From assembly GCA_002928875.1 (NCBI GenBank), contig PERO01000002.1, positions 62,001-126,000 on the forward strand: a stretch of 64,000 bases of DNA, read 5' to 3'. This DNA is from Methylobacterium sp. (lineage in GTDB: Bacteria > Pseudomonadota > Alphaproteobacteria > Rhizobiales > Beijerinckiaceae). The number at the start of each line of letters is the position of its first letter. Position 1 is the stretch's first letter. The notes beneath the pieces are model-generated. The model was not told where the DNA came from. It searched no databases and was given only the letters and a program-made list of their open reading frames with translations. Of the stretch, positions 1 to 9,683 are shown in pieces. Both the position numbers and the translations under genes were made by a program.

Positions 1-257
1 AGCCGCTCGAGGGCGAGCGCAACGCCCGCATCGAGGAGGTCCTGCGCACGCCCGATCTCGCCGCCCTGCCGCGCTGGCCGGTCTCGATGGCCTATTACAA
101 CGACGAGCCCGGCGATCGCGTGCCGGTCTACACCTTGCGGGCCGTGGTGTTCGCCAATGGCGTGATGGGCGACCTCGTGTTCGAATTTCCGGAATTCTCG
201 CTCACGGCGCGTGCGGTGACGTTCGAACCCCTGAAGGGCGACGCCTGCGCGCGCTGA
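1..257 (+). CDS. C-terminal part of an EipB-like (DUF1849) cell-envelope protein, truncated by window start
   Basis: An open frame enters from the left edge (first complete codon at base 3) and stops with TGA at 255-257, giving 84 residues. The visible part reads as alternating beta-type segments ([20 protein letters not shown], then [18 protein letters not shown]) and ends in a lone Cys close to the terminus (GDACAR). That ending, and the NGV...DLVF/F..F.L pattern, resemble the end of the DUF1849/EipB family. These are periplasmic beta-spiral proteins of Rhizobiales linked to envelope integrity, in which a C-terminal cysteine takes part in a disulfide. The signal peptide and first cysteine lie outside the window. 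The gene converges on the DUF3572 gene with 4 bases between the stops. The family call is by motif memory only. Confidence 0.5.
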   Translation, partial: PLEGERNARIEEVLRTPDLAALPRWPVSMAYYNDEPGDRVPVYTLRAVVFANGVMGDLVFEFPEFSLTARAVTFEPLKGDACAR

Positions 258-261
258 AGCC

Positions 262-534
262 TCATTCGCGCGGCGGCCGGGTGGCGGCCGCGACGACCGA
301 CTCGGGCGCAACCTGTGCATTGGCCGCGAAGGCGAGCAGCAGGCTCTCGTCCGCCGCGAGATAATCGAGCACCGAAGCGAGGAAGCGCGGATCGGACGCG
401 GCCTGCCGCAGCGTCGCGGGGGAGAGGCCCGTCAGGTCGAGGAAGCGCGCCAGCCTTTCCGGCTCTTCCGCGAGAAAGGAAAGCGCCGCAATCGCAAGCA
501 TTTCCGGGTCGGCGGCGGGGGGACGGGGCGGCAT
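262..534 (-). CDS. DUF3572 family protein (90 aa)
   Basis: A small, acidic, helical protein with a Pro-rich N-terminus ([12 protein letters not shown]). The core pattern [21 protein letters not shown] followed by [24 protein letters not shown] matches my recollection of DUF3572, a family of about 90-100 residues found next to divK-pleD in Rhizobiales. A GGAG Shine-Dalgarno lies 7 bases upstream of the ATG at 534. It is divergent from divK, so the interval 535-711 must hold both promoters. No enzymatic motif is visible and the function is unknown. Confidence 0.75.
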   Translation of the reverse strand: MPPRPPAADPEMLAIAALSFLAEEPERLARFLDLTGLSPATLRQAASDPRFLASVLDYLAADESLLLAFAANAQVAPESVVAAATRPPRE

Positions 535-711
535 CGGAAAACTCCGGCTCGACGGGTTAGGATTTGCTCAACCATGCCCGGAGAGAAGCGGATCTCGCGG
601 GCCGGGCGGTCGCCGGCTTTCCGATTGGTTCACCCCTTTTCCCGTACAACTGCAGGGAGGGACTGGAGCAGGCCCCGAAAAGGCATGCTTCCAACAGAAT
701 GGACCGAATCG

Positions 712-1077
712 ATGCCGAAGACCGTTCTCATTGTTGAGGACAATGACCTCAACATGAAGCTCTTCAACGATCTTCTGGAAGCGCATGGCTATGCGACGCT
801 GAAGACCCGCCTTGGCCTGGAGGGCCTCGAACTGGCGCGAAACCACCAGCCCGATCTCATCCTGATGGACATCCAGCTGCCGGAAGTCTCGGGCATGGAT
901 GTCATCCGCCTGCTCAAGGAGGACGATGAACTGCGCAAGATCCCCGTCATCGCCATCACCGCCTTCGCGATGAAGGGCGACGAGGAGCGGATTCGCGAAT
1001 CCGGCTGCGAAGGTTATCTTTCCAAGCCGATTTCCGTCGTCAAATTCGTCGAAACCGTCCGAAACTTCATCGGCTGA
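712..1077 (+). CDS. divK: Single-domain response regulator DivK
   Basis: A 121-residue stand-alone receiver domain. It shows the acidic pair E9-D10 ([10 protein letters not shown]), the phospho-acceptor D53 (LILMDIQLP), the conserved Thr (AITAFAM) and the Lys of YLSKP. There is no output domain. DivK is phosphorylated by DivJ/PleC-type kinases and sets cell polarity and CtrA activity in alphaproteobacteria. The ATG at 712 was chosen because it begins the canonical [11 protein letters not shown] and gives the family length; an upstream in-frame extension to 574 has no family support. pleD follows 5 bases downstream, so the two are co-transcribed, as in many relatives. Confidence 0.95.
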   Translation: MPKTVLIVEDNDLNMKLFNDLLEAHGYATLKTRLGLEGLELARNHQPDLILMDIQLPEVSGMDVIRLLKEDDELRKIPVIAITAFAMKGDEERIRESGCEGYLSKPISVVKFVETVRNFIG

Positions 1078-1082
1078 TCCCC

Positions 1083-2453
<1,371 letters not shown>

Positions 2454-2662
2454 TCCAGATGCCGGGCGGGTCGATCCATTGCGATCGATCGATCCGCTTG
2501 CCGAACGAAACGCCAAGCGAACGATCCTCTTGCCAAGCGGTTGCAGCCGGATAGTCTGGCCATCCGGAATTCGGGACGGTGCGATTCGGCCCTTTGGCCG
2601 TTCGCCCTTCCGGCCCGCAAGGGTTGCTCAGGTCCGCCGCATCTCCTGGGTCCTTACGGGGT
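2454..2662. other. Non-coding spacer after pleD
   Basis: There is no convincing gene here. The short frames lack Shine-Dalgarno sites and recognisable proteins. The stretch leads into the hairpin at 2663-2726. A TTGCCA at 2530 with TAGTCT 16 bases later is a weak sigma-70-like pair that could start a short RNA ending at that hairpin, but the match is poor. Confidence 0.4.
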
Positions 2663-2726
2663 GGGCCGGCTTGCCAGGATGGGAAAGGTTGCCTCCTCGA
2701 CCATCCTGGCGCCGGCCCCTTTTTTT
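2663..2726 (+). terminator. Long-stem hairpin with seven-T run; divK-pleD terminator, possibly the 3' end of a small RNA
   Basis: The left arm is GGGCCGGC (2663-2670) plus GCCAGGATGG (2673-2682), with a two-base TT bulge. It pairs perfectly with CCATCCTGGC (2701-2710) and GCCGGCCC (2711-2718). A C and seven Ts (2720-2726) follow. The 18-base loop (2683-2700) contains CCTCCTC, an anti-Shine-Dalgarno sequence. The structure is directional (T-run only on the plus strand) and can serve as an intrinsic terminator for divK-pleD. The size of the stem and the exposed CCTCC loop are also typical of alphaproteobacterial trans-acting sRNAs. Confidence 0.8.
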
Positions 2727-2769
2727 GAATCACATTCTCAGCGAATCATCCCAAGCCCTTGATGCGCAA

Positions 2770-2794
2770 CAAAAAAGGCGCCTTGCGGCGCCTT
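2770..2794 (-). terminator. Intrinsic terminator of rpmG
   Basis: Read on the minus strand, AAGGCGCC-GCAA-GGCGCCTT is followed by further Ts. It lies about 30 bases beyond the rpmG stop and marks the end of the rpmG transcript. Confidence 0.85.
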
Positions 2795-2825
2795 CGGCAT
2801 CAGGGCATCGGCCCGATATGCGCAA

Positions 2826-2993
2826 TCACTTGATCTTCGTTTCCTTGAACTCGACATGCTTCTTTGCGACGGGGTCGTACTTCTTGAACGACAGCTTCTC
2901 GGTCGCGGTGCGCGCGTTCTTCTTCGTCACGTAGAAATAGCCGGTATCGGCCGTCGAGACGAGCTTGATCTTGATGGTGGCGGCCTTGGCCAT
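2826..2993 (-). CDS. rpmG: 50S ribosomal protein L33
   Basis: A 55-residue basic protein starting [18 protein letters not shown] and continuing [20 protein letters not shown], which is the L33 signature. It lacks the zinc-binding CxxC pairs, so it is the Cys-free paralogue type. It belongs to the large ribosomal subunit near the E site. A terminator lies just beyond its stop. The MFS gene upstream is on the same strand but 138 bases away. This gene is too short for many ORF callers yet unambiguous. Confidence 0.95.
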   Translation of the reverse strand: MAKAATIKIKLVSTADTGYFYVTKKNARTATEKLSFKKYDPVAKKHVEFKETKIK

Positions 2994-3131
2994 GCTCTCA
3001 CCCCTGCAACGGTCGGCCCGACGGCATTTGGCGCGGGTCGCCTGAAAAACGAAAGACCGGGCGCGAGCCCGGCGAACAGGGGGGTCGTATCGCCAAAGCG
3101 CGGCGGGAAGTCAAGCGATAAAAGCGCGTCC

Positions 3132-4337
3132 TCAGCCGCGGGCGGGCCCGGCGCGCAGGCGCGAGGCCACCACGGCGCCATACAATCCGAGCACCAGCGC
3201 CATCGCCGCCGGCACGCCATAGACCCCCGCGATGTCGAGGCCGGCGCCGAGCAGCGGCGGTCCGGTCATCTGGCCGACCGAATACAGCATCACGAAGGCA
3301 GCATTGGCCGAAACGAGATCGGCATTGGCGAAGCGCGCGGAGAGATGCGCGAGGCCCACGGTGTAGAGCGCGCCCACGAGCCCGCCGAGCAGCATCAGCA
3401 GCGCCGCATGCGGCCAGAACACTGCGCCGGTCAGCGGCAGGCTGGCGGCGAGGCAGGCGGCCGTCACCGACATCACCAGCAGGATCTTCCGCCGGTCGAT
3501 CCGGTCCGCCAGCCAGCCGATCGGCATCTGGAACAGCACGTTGCCGATGGCGAAGGCCGAGACGAGAATCGCCGCCGAAGCCTCGGGCCAGCCCATCCGC
3601 AGGCCATGCACGGGCAGCTGCGTGAAGGCACCGATCTCGATCGCGCCGACCGTCAGCGCGGCCAGCGTCGCGGCCGGCGCGAGGCGCACATAGCTCAGCA
3701 CGGATGCGCGCGGCGAACCATGCACGCTCGCCGCGTTCGGCCCGATGAGGGTGAGTGGCAGCAGGCCGGTGAGAATCAGCGCCGCCGTCGCCGCATAGGG
3801 CAGCACCCCTTGCGTGCCCGTCACCGTCAGCATCAGCGGGCCGATGGCAAATCCGAGCGCCAGCGCCGTGGCATAGGCTCCCATGATGAAGCCGCGACGC
3901 TGCGGGTCCGCCGCCGCGCTGATCCAGTATTCGGAGAGCACGAACAACGTGCCGATCGAGGCCCCGAGCACGAAGCGGAACGCGGCCCAGACCCAGAGAT
4001 AGGGCATGGCCCAGAAGGCGAGATGCAGCGCGGAGGAGAGCAGCAGCATGGTCGCGACCAGCGCCTTCACCCCGAAACGGCTGGCGATCCGCGGCACGAA
4101 CGGCACGAACATCAGGTTGCCGACCCCGGCGAGCGTGGCGGTGAGGCCGGCCAGCGTGGAGGGCGTGCCCCAGCGCTCCATCTCGAGGGCGAGCAGCGGG
4201 CCGGAGACGCTGAGCGACACCCCGACGAGCGTCACGATCGCCACCGCCGAGAGAATGACGCGCAGGCGCTCCCCCCGGTTGAGCGGCAGGGCGGCAGAGG
4301 GCAGATCGGGCGAAGGCTGGTCGAGAGGGGCGGTCAT
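3132..4337 (-). CDS. MFS transporter (12 TM)
   Basis: 401 residues with about twelve hydrophobic segments in two halves. The first TM follows a short cytoplasmic N-terminus (MTAPLDQPSPDLPSAALPLN). Between TM2 and TM3 lies a FGVKALVATM-type basic loop preceded by ASR. A second such loop, WLADRIDRRKILL, sits between TM8 and TM9 and is the repeated major-facilitator signature. It is an inner-membrane secondary transporter; the substrate cannot be told from sequence, though small-molecule or drug efflux in the YcaD-like branch is plausible. The ATG at 4337 gives normal length; an upstream extension to 4661 would run into the divergent gene. Its start is only 23 bases from that of the divergent exported protein. 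Confidence 0.85.
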   Translation of the reverse strand: MTAPLDQPSPDLPSAALPLNRGERLRVILSAVAIVTLVGVSLSVSGPLLALEMERWGTPSTLAGLTATLAGVGNLMFVPFVPRIASRFGVKALVATMLLLSSALHLAFWAMPYLWVWAAFRFVLGASIGTLFVLSEYWISAAADPQRRGFIMGAYATALALGFAIGPLMLTVTGTQGVLPYAATAALILTGLLPLTLIGPNAASVHGSPRASVLSYVRLAPAATLAALTVGAIEIGAFTQLPVHGLRMGWPEASAAILVSAFAIGNVLFQMPIGWLADRIDRRKILLVMSVTAACLAASLPLTGAVFWPHAALLMLLGGLVGALYTVGLAHLSARFANADLVSANAAFVMLYSVGQMTGPPLLGAGLDIAGVYGVPAAMALVLGLYGAVVASRLRAGPARG

Positions 4338-4360
4338 GGTAGGCTTGTGGCACGATTCGA

Positions 4361-4927
4361 ATGACAGGAAGGCGTGACCCATTGCTGCGATTGGCGATTT
4401 GCATGGCGCTTTGGGCGAGCCTTGTCCCGGCTCTGGGGCAGGATCGTGGCTTTGTGCTGTTCGGCCATCGCGATTTCGAGATGGATGCCGTGCAGGGCGA
4501 TGGCGGCAAGATGGTCCGCCTGCGCTATCTCGCGGAAAAGCGCATGCTGCGGATCGAGGCGCTGGACGGCTCGGATCAGGTGATGCTGCGGGATCTCGCG
4601 CAAGGAGACGTGCTGATCCTTGTGGCCGAGGGCCAGCGCGGCGTCTATGGCACGCGGGCACGACCCATTCTCGGTTCGAATGTCGTGCCGGGTGACGAGA
4701 CTCGCGAGGTGGCCGGCGAAACCTGCCGCGATGCGCGCGTCAATGGCGCGACGATCTGCCTCGCGAATGACGGCATTCCCCTGGTGATGGAGGAGGGCAA
4801 CGTGCCGGTGCGCGCCATCCGCCTGCTGCGGCAGACGCAGAACCCCGCTCTGTTCGCGCCGCCCAGGGATGCGAAGATCTTGCCCTTGCCGCGCAGCGCG
4901 CAAACGGCGCCCACGGCGCCGCCATAA
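4361..4927 (+). CDS. Exported hypothetical protein
   Basis: 188 residues with a signal peptide (basic MTGRRDPLLR, then a hydrophobic stretch ending WASLVPALGQ). The mature part is mixed alpha/beta with two Cys that could form a disulfide (GETCRD and ATICLAND). I recognise no family. The ATG at 4361 has no Shine-Dalgarno. A TTG at 4382 has GGAAGG about 9 bases upstream and would give a tidier signal peptide beginning (M)LRLAICMALW, so the start is uncertain. It is divergent from the MFS gene and convergent with the NUDIX gene (5 bases between stops). Probably a periplasmic protein of unknown role. Confidence 0.6.
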   Translation: MTGRRDPLLRLAICMALWASLVPALGQDRGFVLFGHRDFEMDAVQGDGGKMVRLRYLAEKRMLRIEALDGSDQVMLRDLAQGDVLILVAEGQRGVYGTRARPILGSNVVPGDETREVAGETCRDARVNGATICLANDGIPLVMEEGNVPVRAIRLLRQTQNPALFAPPRDAKILPLPRSAQTAPTAPP

Positions 4928-4932
4928 GCCTG

Positions 4933-5682
4933 TCAGATCAGGTTGCGTTCCATCCGGCCGTGGCGCTCGCGATAGAACGGGATGGCCGGTTCGACGCCGA
5001 TCGCGCGCGCCGCGAGCCAGCCCTGCAATTCGCCCAGCATCACGCGGGTGATGACGGGAAGCGGCAGCTTTTCGGTTTCCGGCAGCGTCAGCCAGGCGAG
5101 TTCGGTCAGTTCGCTGTCGGCGGTCACGACATCGGGAACCTGATGCGCGATCGCCGCCGCTTCCACCACGAAGAAGCGCGTATCGAAGCGTTTCGGCCGG
5201 CGCGGCGGCGTGATGGCCCGCGCGACATAGGCGAGGCCCGAGAGATCCGGCAGATGCCCCGTGCCGGCGAATTCGCCCCAGGGGCCGGAAAGGCTCGGCA
5301 GGCTCGTCGCCGTCCGGCCGATCACGATGCCCGTCTCCTCGAAGGTCTCACGGATGGCGGCGAGCGCCAGCCGCTTCATGCGCGAGGGATTGGCCCCGGG
5401 GCTCGCGAGCATCAGCCGCTGCAGCGTCGCCTCGGGGAGCGTCCCCGCCACCGGCACGCCGGCATCGCCCGCTTCCGATCGGCCGCCGGGAAAGACGAAG
5501 ACATCGGGCATGAAGCGGTGGTTCTTGTGCCGCCTTCCCATCAGCAGGCGGGTTTCCCTGCCGCCGCGATCAAGAATGATCAGCGTCGCGGCGTCCACCG
5601 GGCGCGCGGATCGGCCGGCATGCCGACGCGCCTCGGCATTGAGGAGGGCGAGGCGCTCGGTCTCGGTCGGCAGGCCGCTCAC
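4933..5682 (-). CDS. NUDIX hydrolase with a split Nudix box (NUDT19-like)
   Basis: 249 residues, starting with GTG at 5682 and an AAGG 8 bases upstream. The Nudix signature is present but split. FVFPGGRSEAGD supplies the Gly-rich part, and the catalytic REXXEEXGU element (AAIRETFEETGIVIG) comes about 35 residues later. Such an insertion inside the box is known from NUDT19/RP2p-type CoA diphosphatases, so hydrolysis of CoA or an acyl-CoA-like diphosphate is a reasonable guess, not a demonstration. It is the last gene of a minus-strand unit rnr-DUF983-NUDIX, starting 3 bases after the DUF983 stop. Confidence 0.85.
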   Translation of the reverse strand: MSGLPTETERLALLNAEARRHAGRSARPVDAATLIILDRGGRETRLLMGRRHKNHRFMPDVFVFPGGRSEAGDAGVPVAGTLPEATLQRLMLASPGANPSRMKRLALAAIRETFEETGIVIGRTATSLPSLSGPWGEFAGTGHLPDLSGLAYVARAITPPRRPKRFDTRFFVVEAAAIAHQVPDVVTADSELTELAWLTLPETEKLPLPVITRVMLGELQGWLAARAIGVEPAIPFYRERHGRMERNLI

Positions 5683-5685
5683 GTC

Positions 5686-6123
5686 TCAACCTTTCGCGGG
5701 GCTTTCGTGGATGTCGCCGGCCGGGTCGAAGCCGTGCAGGCGCAGGGCCCATTGATAGGCGATGGTCGCGCCCTTCACGGGCTGGATCAGCGCCATGGTC
5801 AGCAACGAGGTGAGGGACAGCCAGACCGTCATGTGCAGCCAATCCGGCCAGTTCGCATTGCGCTCGGCCACCAGGAACAGCGGCACAATGACATGCCCCA
5901 CGATCATGATCGTGATGTAGGGCGGCAGGTCATCGGCGCGATGGCCGGAGAATTCCGTGCCGCAAACCTCGCATTCAGGCTTCACCTTCAGGAACTTGCC
6001 GAAGAGCTTGCCCTCGCCGCAGGCCGGGCATCGGCAGCGAAAGCCTTGCCCGATCGCCTGTTTCCAGTCGCGCGGGGCATCGGGCGGGGGCGCTGCGGCG
6101 CGATCGATCCACTGGCTCATCAT
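5686..6123 (-). CDS. DUF983 family membrane protein
   Basis: 145 residues. Two zinc-ribbon-like CxxC pairs (CPACGEGKLF and CEVCGTEF) lie in the cytoplasmic N-terminal half. Two membrane helices follow: ITIMIVGHVIVPLFLVAER and LTSLLTMALIQPVKG. This is the DUF983 layout. In Rhizobiales the gene regularly follows rnr, and some relatives are linked to heme-copper oxidase assembly, but its role here is unknown. Its ATG overlaps the rnr stop as ATGA (6120-6123), which implies translational coupling. Confidence 0.88.
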   Translation of the reverse strand: MMSQWIDRAAAPPPDAPRDWKQAIGQGFRCRCPACGEGKLFGKFLKVKPECEVCGTEFSGHRADDLPPYITIMIVGHVIVPLFLVAERNANWPDWLHMTVWLSLTSLLTMALIQPVKGATIAYQWALRLHGFDPAGDIHESPAKG

Positions 6124-8516
6124 TCATCCTCGAAACGGAAATCACCGCCGCTGCGCGGTTCTGCGCGACGGACCGGGCGGTCGTCGCGATGGGCATCGCG
6201 GCGATTGTGGCGGCGCTCGCGTGCTTCGTCCTTGGGGCGAAGGCGCGAGCGGCCGCGACTGAGCTTTACATAGCGACCCTCGCTCAGCATTTCAAAGCGC
6301 AAGGCGCCGGCGAAGGGCAGGGCCTCCACCAATCGCACCTTGACCTGATCGCCCAGCCGGAAGCTCTCGCCCGTCCGCTGGCCGACCAGCGCATGCGCGG
6401 CCTCGTCATGCATGAAGCGCTGGTCGCCGAGGGTGGAAATCGGCACGAGGCCGTCCGCACCCGTGCGATCGAGCCGGATGAACAGCCCCGCGCGGGTGAC
6501 GCCGGTGACGCGGCCGGGGAAGGTCGCGCCGACCTGCTCGGCCAGGAACTGCGCGATGAGCCGATCCGCCGTCTCGCGCTCGGCCGCCATCGCGCGGCGC
6601 TCGCAGGCCGAGATCTCCTCGCCGAGCTTCTTCATGGCGTCGGGCGTCGTATCCGGCAGGCCATCGTTGCCGAAGGCGTTGGCGCGGATCAGCCCGCGAT
6701 GCACGATGAGATCGGAATAGCGGCGGATGGGCGAAGTGAAATGCGCGTAGCGGCGCAGGTTCAGCCCGAAATGCCCGATATTCTCCGGCGCATATTCCGC
6801 CTGCGCCTGGCTGCGGAGAATGATCTCGTTCGTCAGAACCTCGTTCGGGCTGTCCTTCACGCGGGCGAGGATGCGGTTGAAGAGCGCGGGGCGCACCGCG
6901 CCCTGTTTCGGCAGCGTGATGCCGACGGTATCGAGAAAGTCGCGCAGGCCCTGCATCTTCTCGAGGCTTGGCGCATCATGCACGCGGTAGAGCAGGGGGA
7001 TGCGGGCCTTTTCCAGCGTTTCCGCGGCGCAGACATTCGCGAGGATCATGAATTCCTCGATCAGCCGATGCGCATCAAGCCGCTCGGGGATGATGACGTC
7101 GGTCACCAGGCCCTGCTTGTCGAGCACCAGCTTGCGCTCGGGGAGATCAAGGTCCAGCGGTTCGCGGGCCTCGCGCGCCGCCTTCAGCACGGCATAGGCG
7201 CCGTAGAGCGGCTTCAGCACCGGCTCCAGCAGCGGGCCGGTGATGTCGTCGGTGATGCCGGATTCATGGCTGATCGATTTTTCCGGCCGAAAACCGGCTT
7301 TCACTTTTCGGGAAAAATCGATGGCGGCCTGCGCCTGCGGATAGGCGATTTTCGCGGCTGAGCGCATCAGCACGCGGTGGAAGGAATGCGCGCGGCGCAT
7401 GCCGTGCCGATCCACCACCACGCGCAGGCCCATGGCCGCGCGATTGACGTTCGGCTTCAGCGAGCAGAGGTCATTCGAGATGCGTTCGGGCAGCATCGGC
7501 ACCACGCGATCCGGGAAATAGACCGAATTTCCCCGCAGGCGCGCCTCGCGATCGAGCGCCGAGCCGGGCCGGACATAGGCCGCGACATCGGCAATCGCGA
7601 TATGCAGGATGAAACCGCCGGGGTTTTCAGGGTCCGGATCGGCCTCGGCATGCACCGCGTCGTCATGGTCCTTCGCATCGGCCGGATCGATGGTGATGAG
7701 CGGAATGGCGCGCCAATCCTCGCGACCCTCGAGGGTGGGCTCGGGCGCGGCCTCCGCCTCCTTCAGCACGGCCTCGGGGAAGACATGCGGAATATCATGG
7801 TTGTGGATCGCGATGAGGCTGACGGCGCGCTCGCTCTTCAGCGAGCCCAGCCGCTCGCGGATTTTCCCGCCCGAAAGGCCGGGGCCGGGGCGATCATGCA
7901 TGTCGACCGTAACGAGATCGCCGTCCTTCGCCTGATGGTCGGTGGCGTGGATGCGCACCTCGCGACCCTGGCCCTTGCGATCGACCGGCACGACGCGGCC
8001 TGAGCCATCCGCCGCCGTGCGGAACACGCCGAGCATGCGCTTTGCCGGCCGCGAGAGCAATTTCAGGATGCGCCCCTCGTAAGCCGGGCCGTCCTCGTCA
8101 TGCGTGGGCTCGATCTTGAGCAGGGCCCGGTCACCGGGGCCGGGCGGGGGCGGTGCATCGCGCCCGCCGCGCTTTGGCAGCATGACGATGATCCGCGGCG
8201 CTTCGCCGCGCGCCTCGTTCCAGTCCACGGGGATCGCCAGCAATTCGCCATCGGCATCGCGGCCGATCACCTCGCCGGCGATCACCGGGCCGAGCTGGCC
8301 CTGCGCGATGAGCCGGCGCTGGCGCTTCTCCAGCAGCCCCTCGGCCTGCATCTCCTTGAGCATCCGTTTCAACGTCACGCGTTCGGAGGCGTTGAGGTGG
8401 AAATGCCGCGCGATCTCGTTCTTGCCGGCGCGATCCGGCTGGTTCGCGAGAAAGGCGAGGATTTCCTCGCGCGTCGGAACGGCATGCGCCTGGGCGGTCT
8501 TGGGGCGGCGGGTCAT
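6120..8516 (-). CDS. rnr: Ribonuclease R
   Basis: 798 residues in RNase R order: N-terminal winged-helix region, cold-shock OB domains, RNB catalytic core (ITIDPADAKDHDDAV, which holds the Asp cluster that binds Mg), and C-terminal S1 domain (GRVTGVTRAGLFIRL) with a basic tail. It is a processive 3'-5' exoribonuclease that degrades structured RNA and takes part in rRNA quality control. The ATG at 8516 has AAGGA 6 bases upstream and is preferred over one 24 bases further upstream. It lies 56 bases after lrgB on the same strand and is coupled to DUF983 by an ATGA overlap. Confidence 0.95.
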   Translation of the reverse strand: MTRRPKTAQAHAVPTREEILAFLANQPDRAGKNEIARHFHLNASERVTLKRMLKEMQAEGLLEKRQRRLIAQGQLGPVIAGEVIGRDADGELLAIPVDWNEARGEAPRIIVMLPKRGGRDAPPPPGPGDRALLKIEPTHDEDGPAYEGRILKLLSRPAKRMLGVFRTAADGSGRVVPVDRKGQGREVRIHATDHQAKDGDLVTVDMHDRPGPGLSGGKIRERLGSLKSERAVSLIAIHNHDIPHVFPEAVLKEAEAAPEPTLEGREDWRAIPLITIDPADAKDHDDAVHAEADPDPENPGGFILHIAIADVAAYVRPGSALDREARLRGNSVYFPDRVVPMLPERISNDLCSLKPNVNRAAMGLRVVVDRHGMRRAHSFHRVLMRSAAKIAYPQAQAAIDFSRKVKAGFRPEKSISHESGITDDITGPLLEPVLKPLYGAYAVLKAAREAREPLDLDLPERKLVLDKQGLVTDVIIPERLDAHRLIEEFMILANVCAAETLEKARIPLLYRVHDAPSLEKMQGLRDFLDTVGITLPKQGAVRPALFNRILARVKDSPNEVLTNEIILRSQAQAEYAPENIGHFGLNLRRYAHFTSPIRRYSDLIVHRGLIRANAFGNDGLPDTTPDAMKKLGEEISACERRAMAAERETADRLIAQFLAEQVGATFPGRVTGVTRAGLFIRLDRTGADGLVPISTLGDQRFMHDEAAHALVGQRTGESFRLGDQVKVRLVEALPFAGALRFEMLSEGRYVKLSRGRSRLRPKDEARERRHNRRDAHRDDRPVRRAEPRSGGDFRFEDE

Positions 8517-8572
8517 TGCGTTCCTTCTCGCATGAGCCAATCCGCGCGCAAAGCCGGAAAAAAGCGGCGCGC

Positions 8573-9298
8573 CTAGAGCAACAGCAGCAGGAGCGGCGCG
8601 AGCAGGGCCGTGACGAGCCCGTTGAGCCCCATGGCGAGGGCGGCATGCGCGCCGGCCTTCTCATTGACCTGCAGGGCGCGCGCCGTGCCGATGCCATGCG
8701 CCGCGAGCCCCGCCGCGAAGCCGCGCGCGGCGTAATCCCTGACGCGGATCAGGTTCATCAGCGGCGTGATGAGGATGCCGCCGAGAATGCCGGTGGCGAT
8801 GACCAGTACGGCGGTGAGTGGCGGCGTGCCGCCGAGTTGCTCGGAAATGCCCATGGCGATCGCGGCCGTGACGCTCTTCGGCGCGATGGAGGCGACCGTT
8901 CCGGCCGAGAGGCCCAGAGCCTTCGCGAGGCCCGCCGCGCTGATCACGCCCACGCCAGCGCCGATCACCATCGCGCCGACAATCGCCCGCCATTGCCGGC
9001 GGATCAGCGCGCGATGGCGGATGATGGGCAAGGCAAGCGCCACCGTCGCGGGGCCGAGCAGCACATGCACGAAGCGCGCGCCCTCGAAATAGCGGGCATG
9101 CGGCGTGCCGGTGAGCAGCAGCACGCTCCCCACGATCACCACGGCGATCAGCACCGGATTCGCGACCGGGTGGCGGTTCGTCGCCTGCGAGATCCGATCG
9201 CCCGCGAGATAGGCGAGGACGGTCAGCACCAGGAAGAACAGCGGCTGTTCGGCAAGGTAGATCCAGAACTGGGAGGGGTCGGAAATCGTGCGCATCAT
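8573..9298 (-). CDS. lrgB: LrgB/CidB family membrane protein
   Basis: 241 residues, strongly hydrophobic, with roughly seven to eight membrane helices. The LrgB signature is visible: LGPATVALALPIIRHRALIRR, then SIAPKSVTAAIAMGISEQLGG and GFAAGLAAHGIGTARALQ. The family accompanies LrgA and is implicated in murein hydrolase control or in export of small acids such as glycolate and pyruvate. The ATG at 9298 overlaps the lrgA stop as ATGA, so the two form a coupled pair. Confidence 0.92.
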   Translation of the reverse strand: MMRTISDPSQFWIYLAEQPLFFLVLTVLAYLAGDRISQATNRHPVANPVLIAVVIVGSVLLLTGTPHARYFEGARFVHVLLGPATVALALPIIRHRALIRRQWRAIVGAMVIGAGVGVISAAGLAKALGLSAGTVASIAPKSVTAAIAMGISEQLGGTPPLTAVLVIATGILGGILITPLMNLIRVRDYAARGFAAGLAAHGIGTARALQVNEKAGAHAALAMGLNGLVTALLAPLLLLLL

Positions 9299-9639
9299 TC
9301 GTCCTCCGGCTTGGCCAGAGCGCGGAAGACAAGGGCGGTGACGATCATCGTCAGCGCGGTCGAGACGAAAAGCACCGCAATCAGCCGTGTGCCCTCGGCA
9401 AGCAGCCGATCGCCGAACGCGATCAAACCCACGCCGGCCGGCACGAAGAGCAGCGAGAGATGCTTCAGCAGGGCCTCGCCCGCCTGCTCGATCGGCTCGG
9501 GGATGCCGCCGCGCCAGAGCGCGTAAGCAGCGAGCAGGCCGAGGCCAATCACTGGGCCGGGAATCGGCAGGCGCGTGAGCCCGGCAATCACCTCGCCGGC
9601 CAATTGCAGGACGATGAGCGCGGCAAAGCCTTCGAGCAT
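9295..9639 (-). CDS. lrgA: LrgA/CidA holin-like protein
   Basis: 114 residues with four predicted helices. The pattern LAGEVIAGLTRLPIPGPVIG, followed by LLKHLSLLFVPAGVGLI, is diagnostic of the LrgA/CidA/YohJ family. An AAGGGG lies 8 bases before the ATG at 9639. It is the first gene of the lrgA-lrgB pair. The pair is embedded between topA and rnr on the same strand, and a palindromic intergenic repeat separates it from topA. Confidence 0.92.
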   Translation of the reverse strand: MLEGFAALIVLQLAGEVIAGLTRLPIPGPVIGLGLLAAYALWRGGIPEPIEQAGEALLKHLSLLFVPAGVGLIAFGDRLLAEGTRLIAVLFVSTALTMIVTALVFRALAKPEDE

Positions 9640-9683
9640 GGCGAATCCCCTTCGAACGAAGGGTAGCGGGGAGGCCGAAGCCT

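Noticed and set aside
557-571. TTAG-N7-TCAA upstream of divK as a CtrA site
   Set aside because: Two mismatches from TTAA-N7-TTAA and far from the start. Too weak to list, although divK is CtrA-controlled in Caulobacter.
2479-2934. 151-aa plus-strand ORF over the pleD-rpmG gap
   Set aside because: It crosses both terminators and most of rpmG antisense, with no Shine-Dalgarno or recognisable domain.
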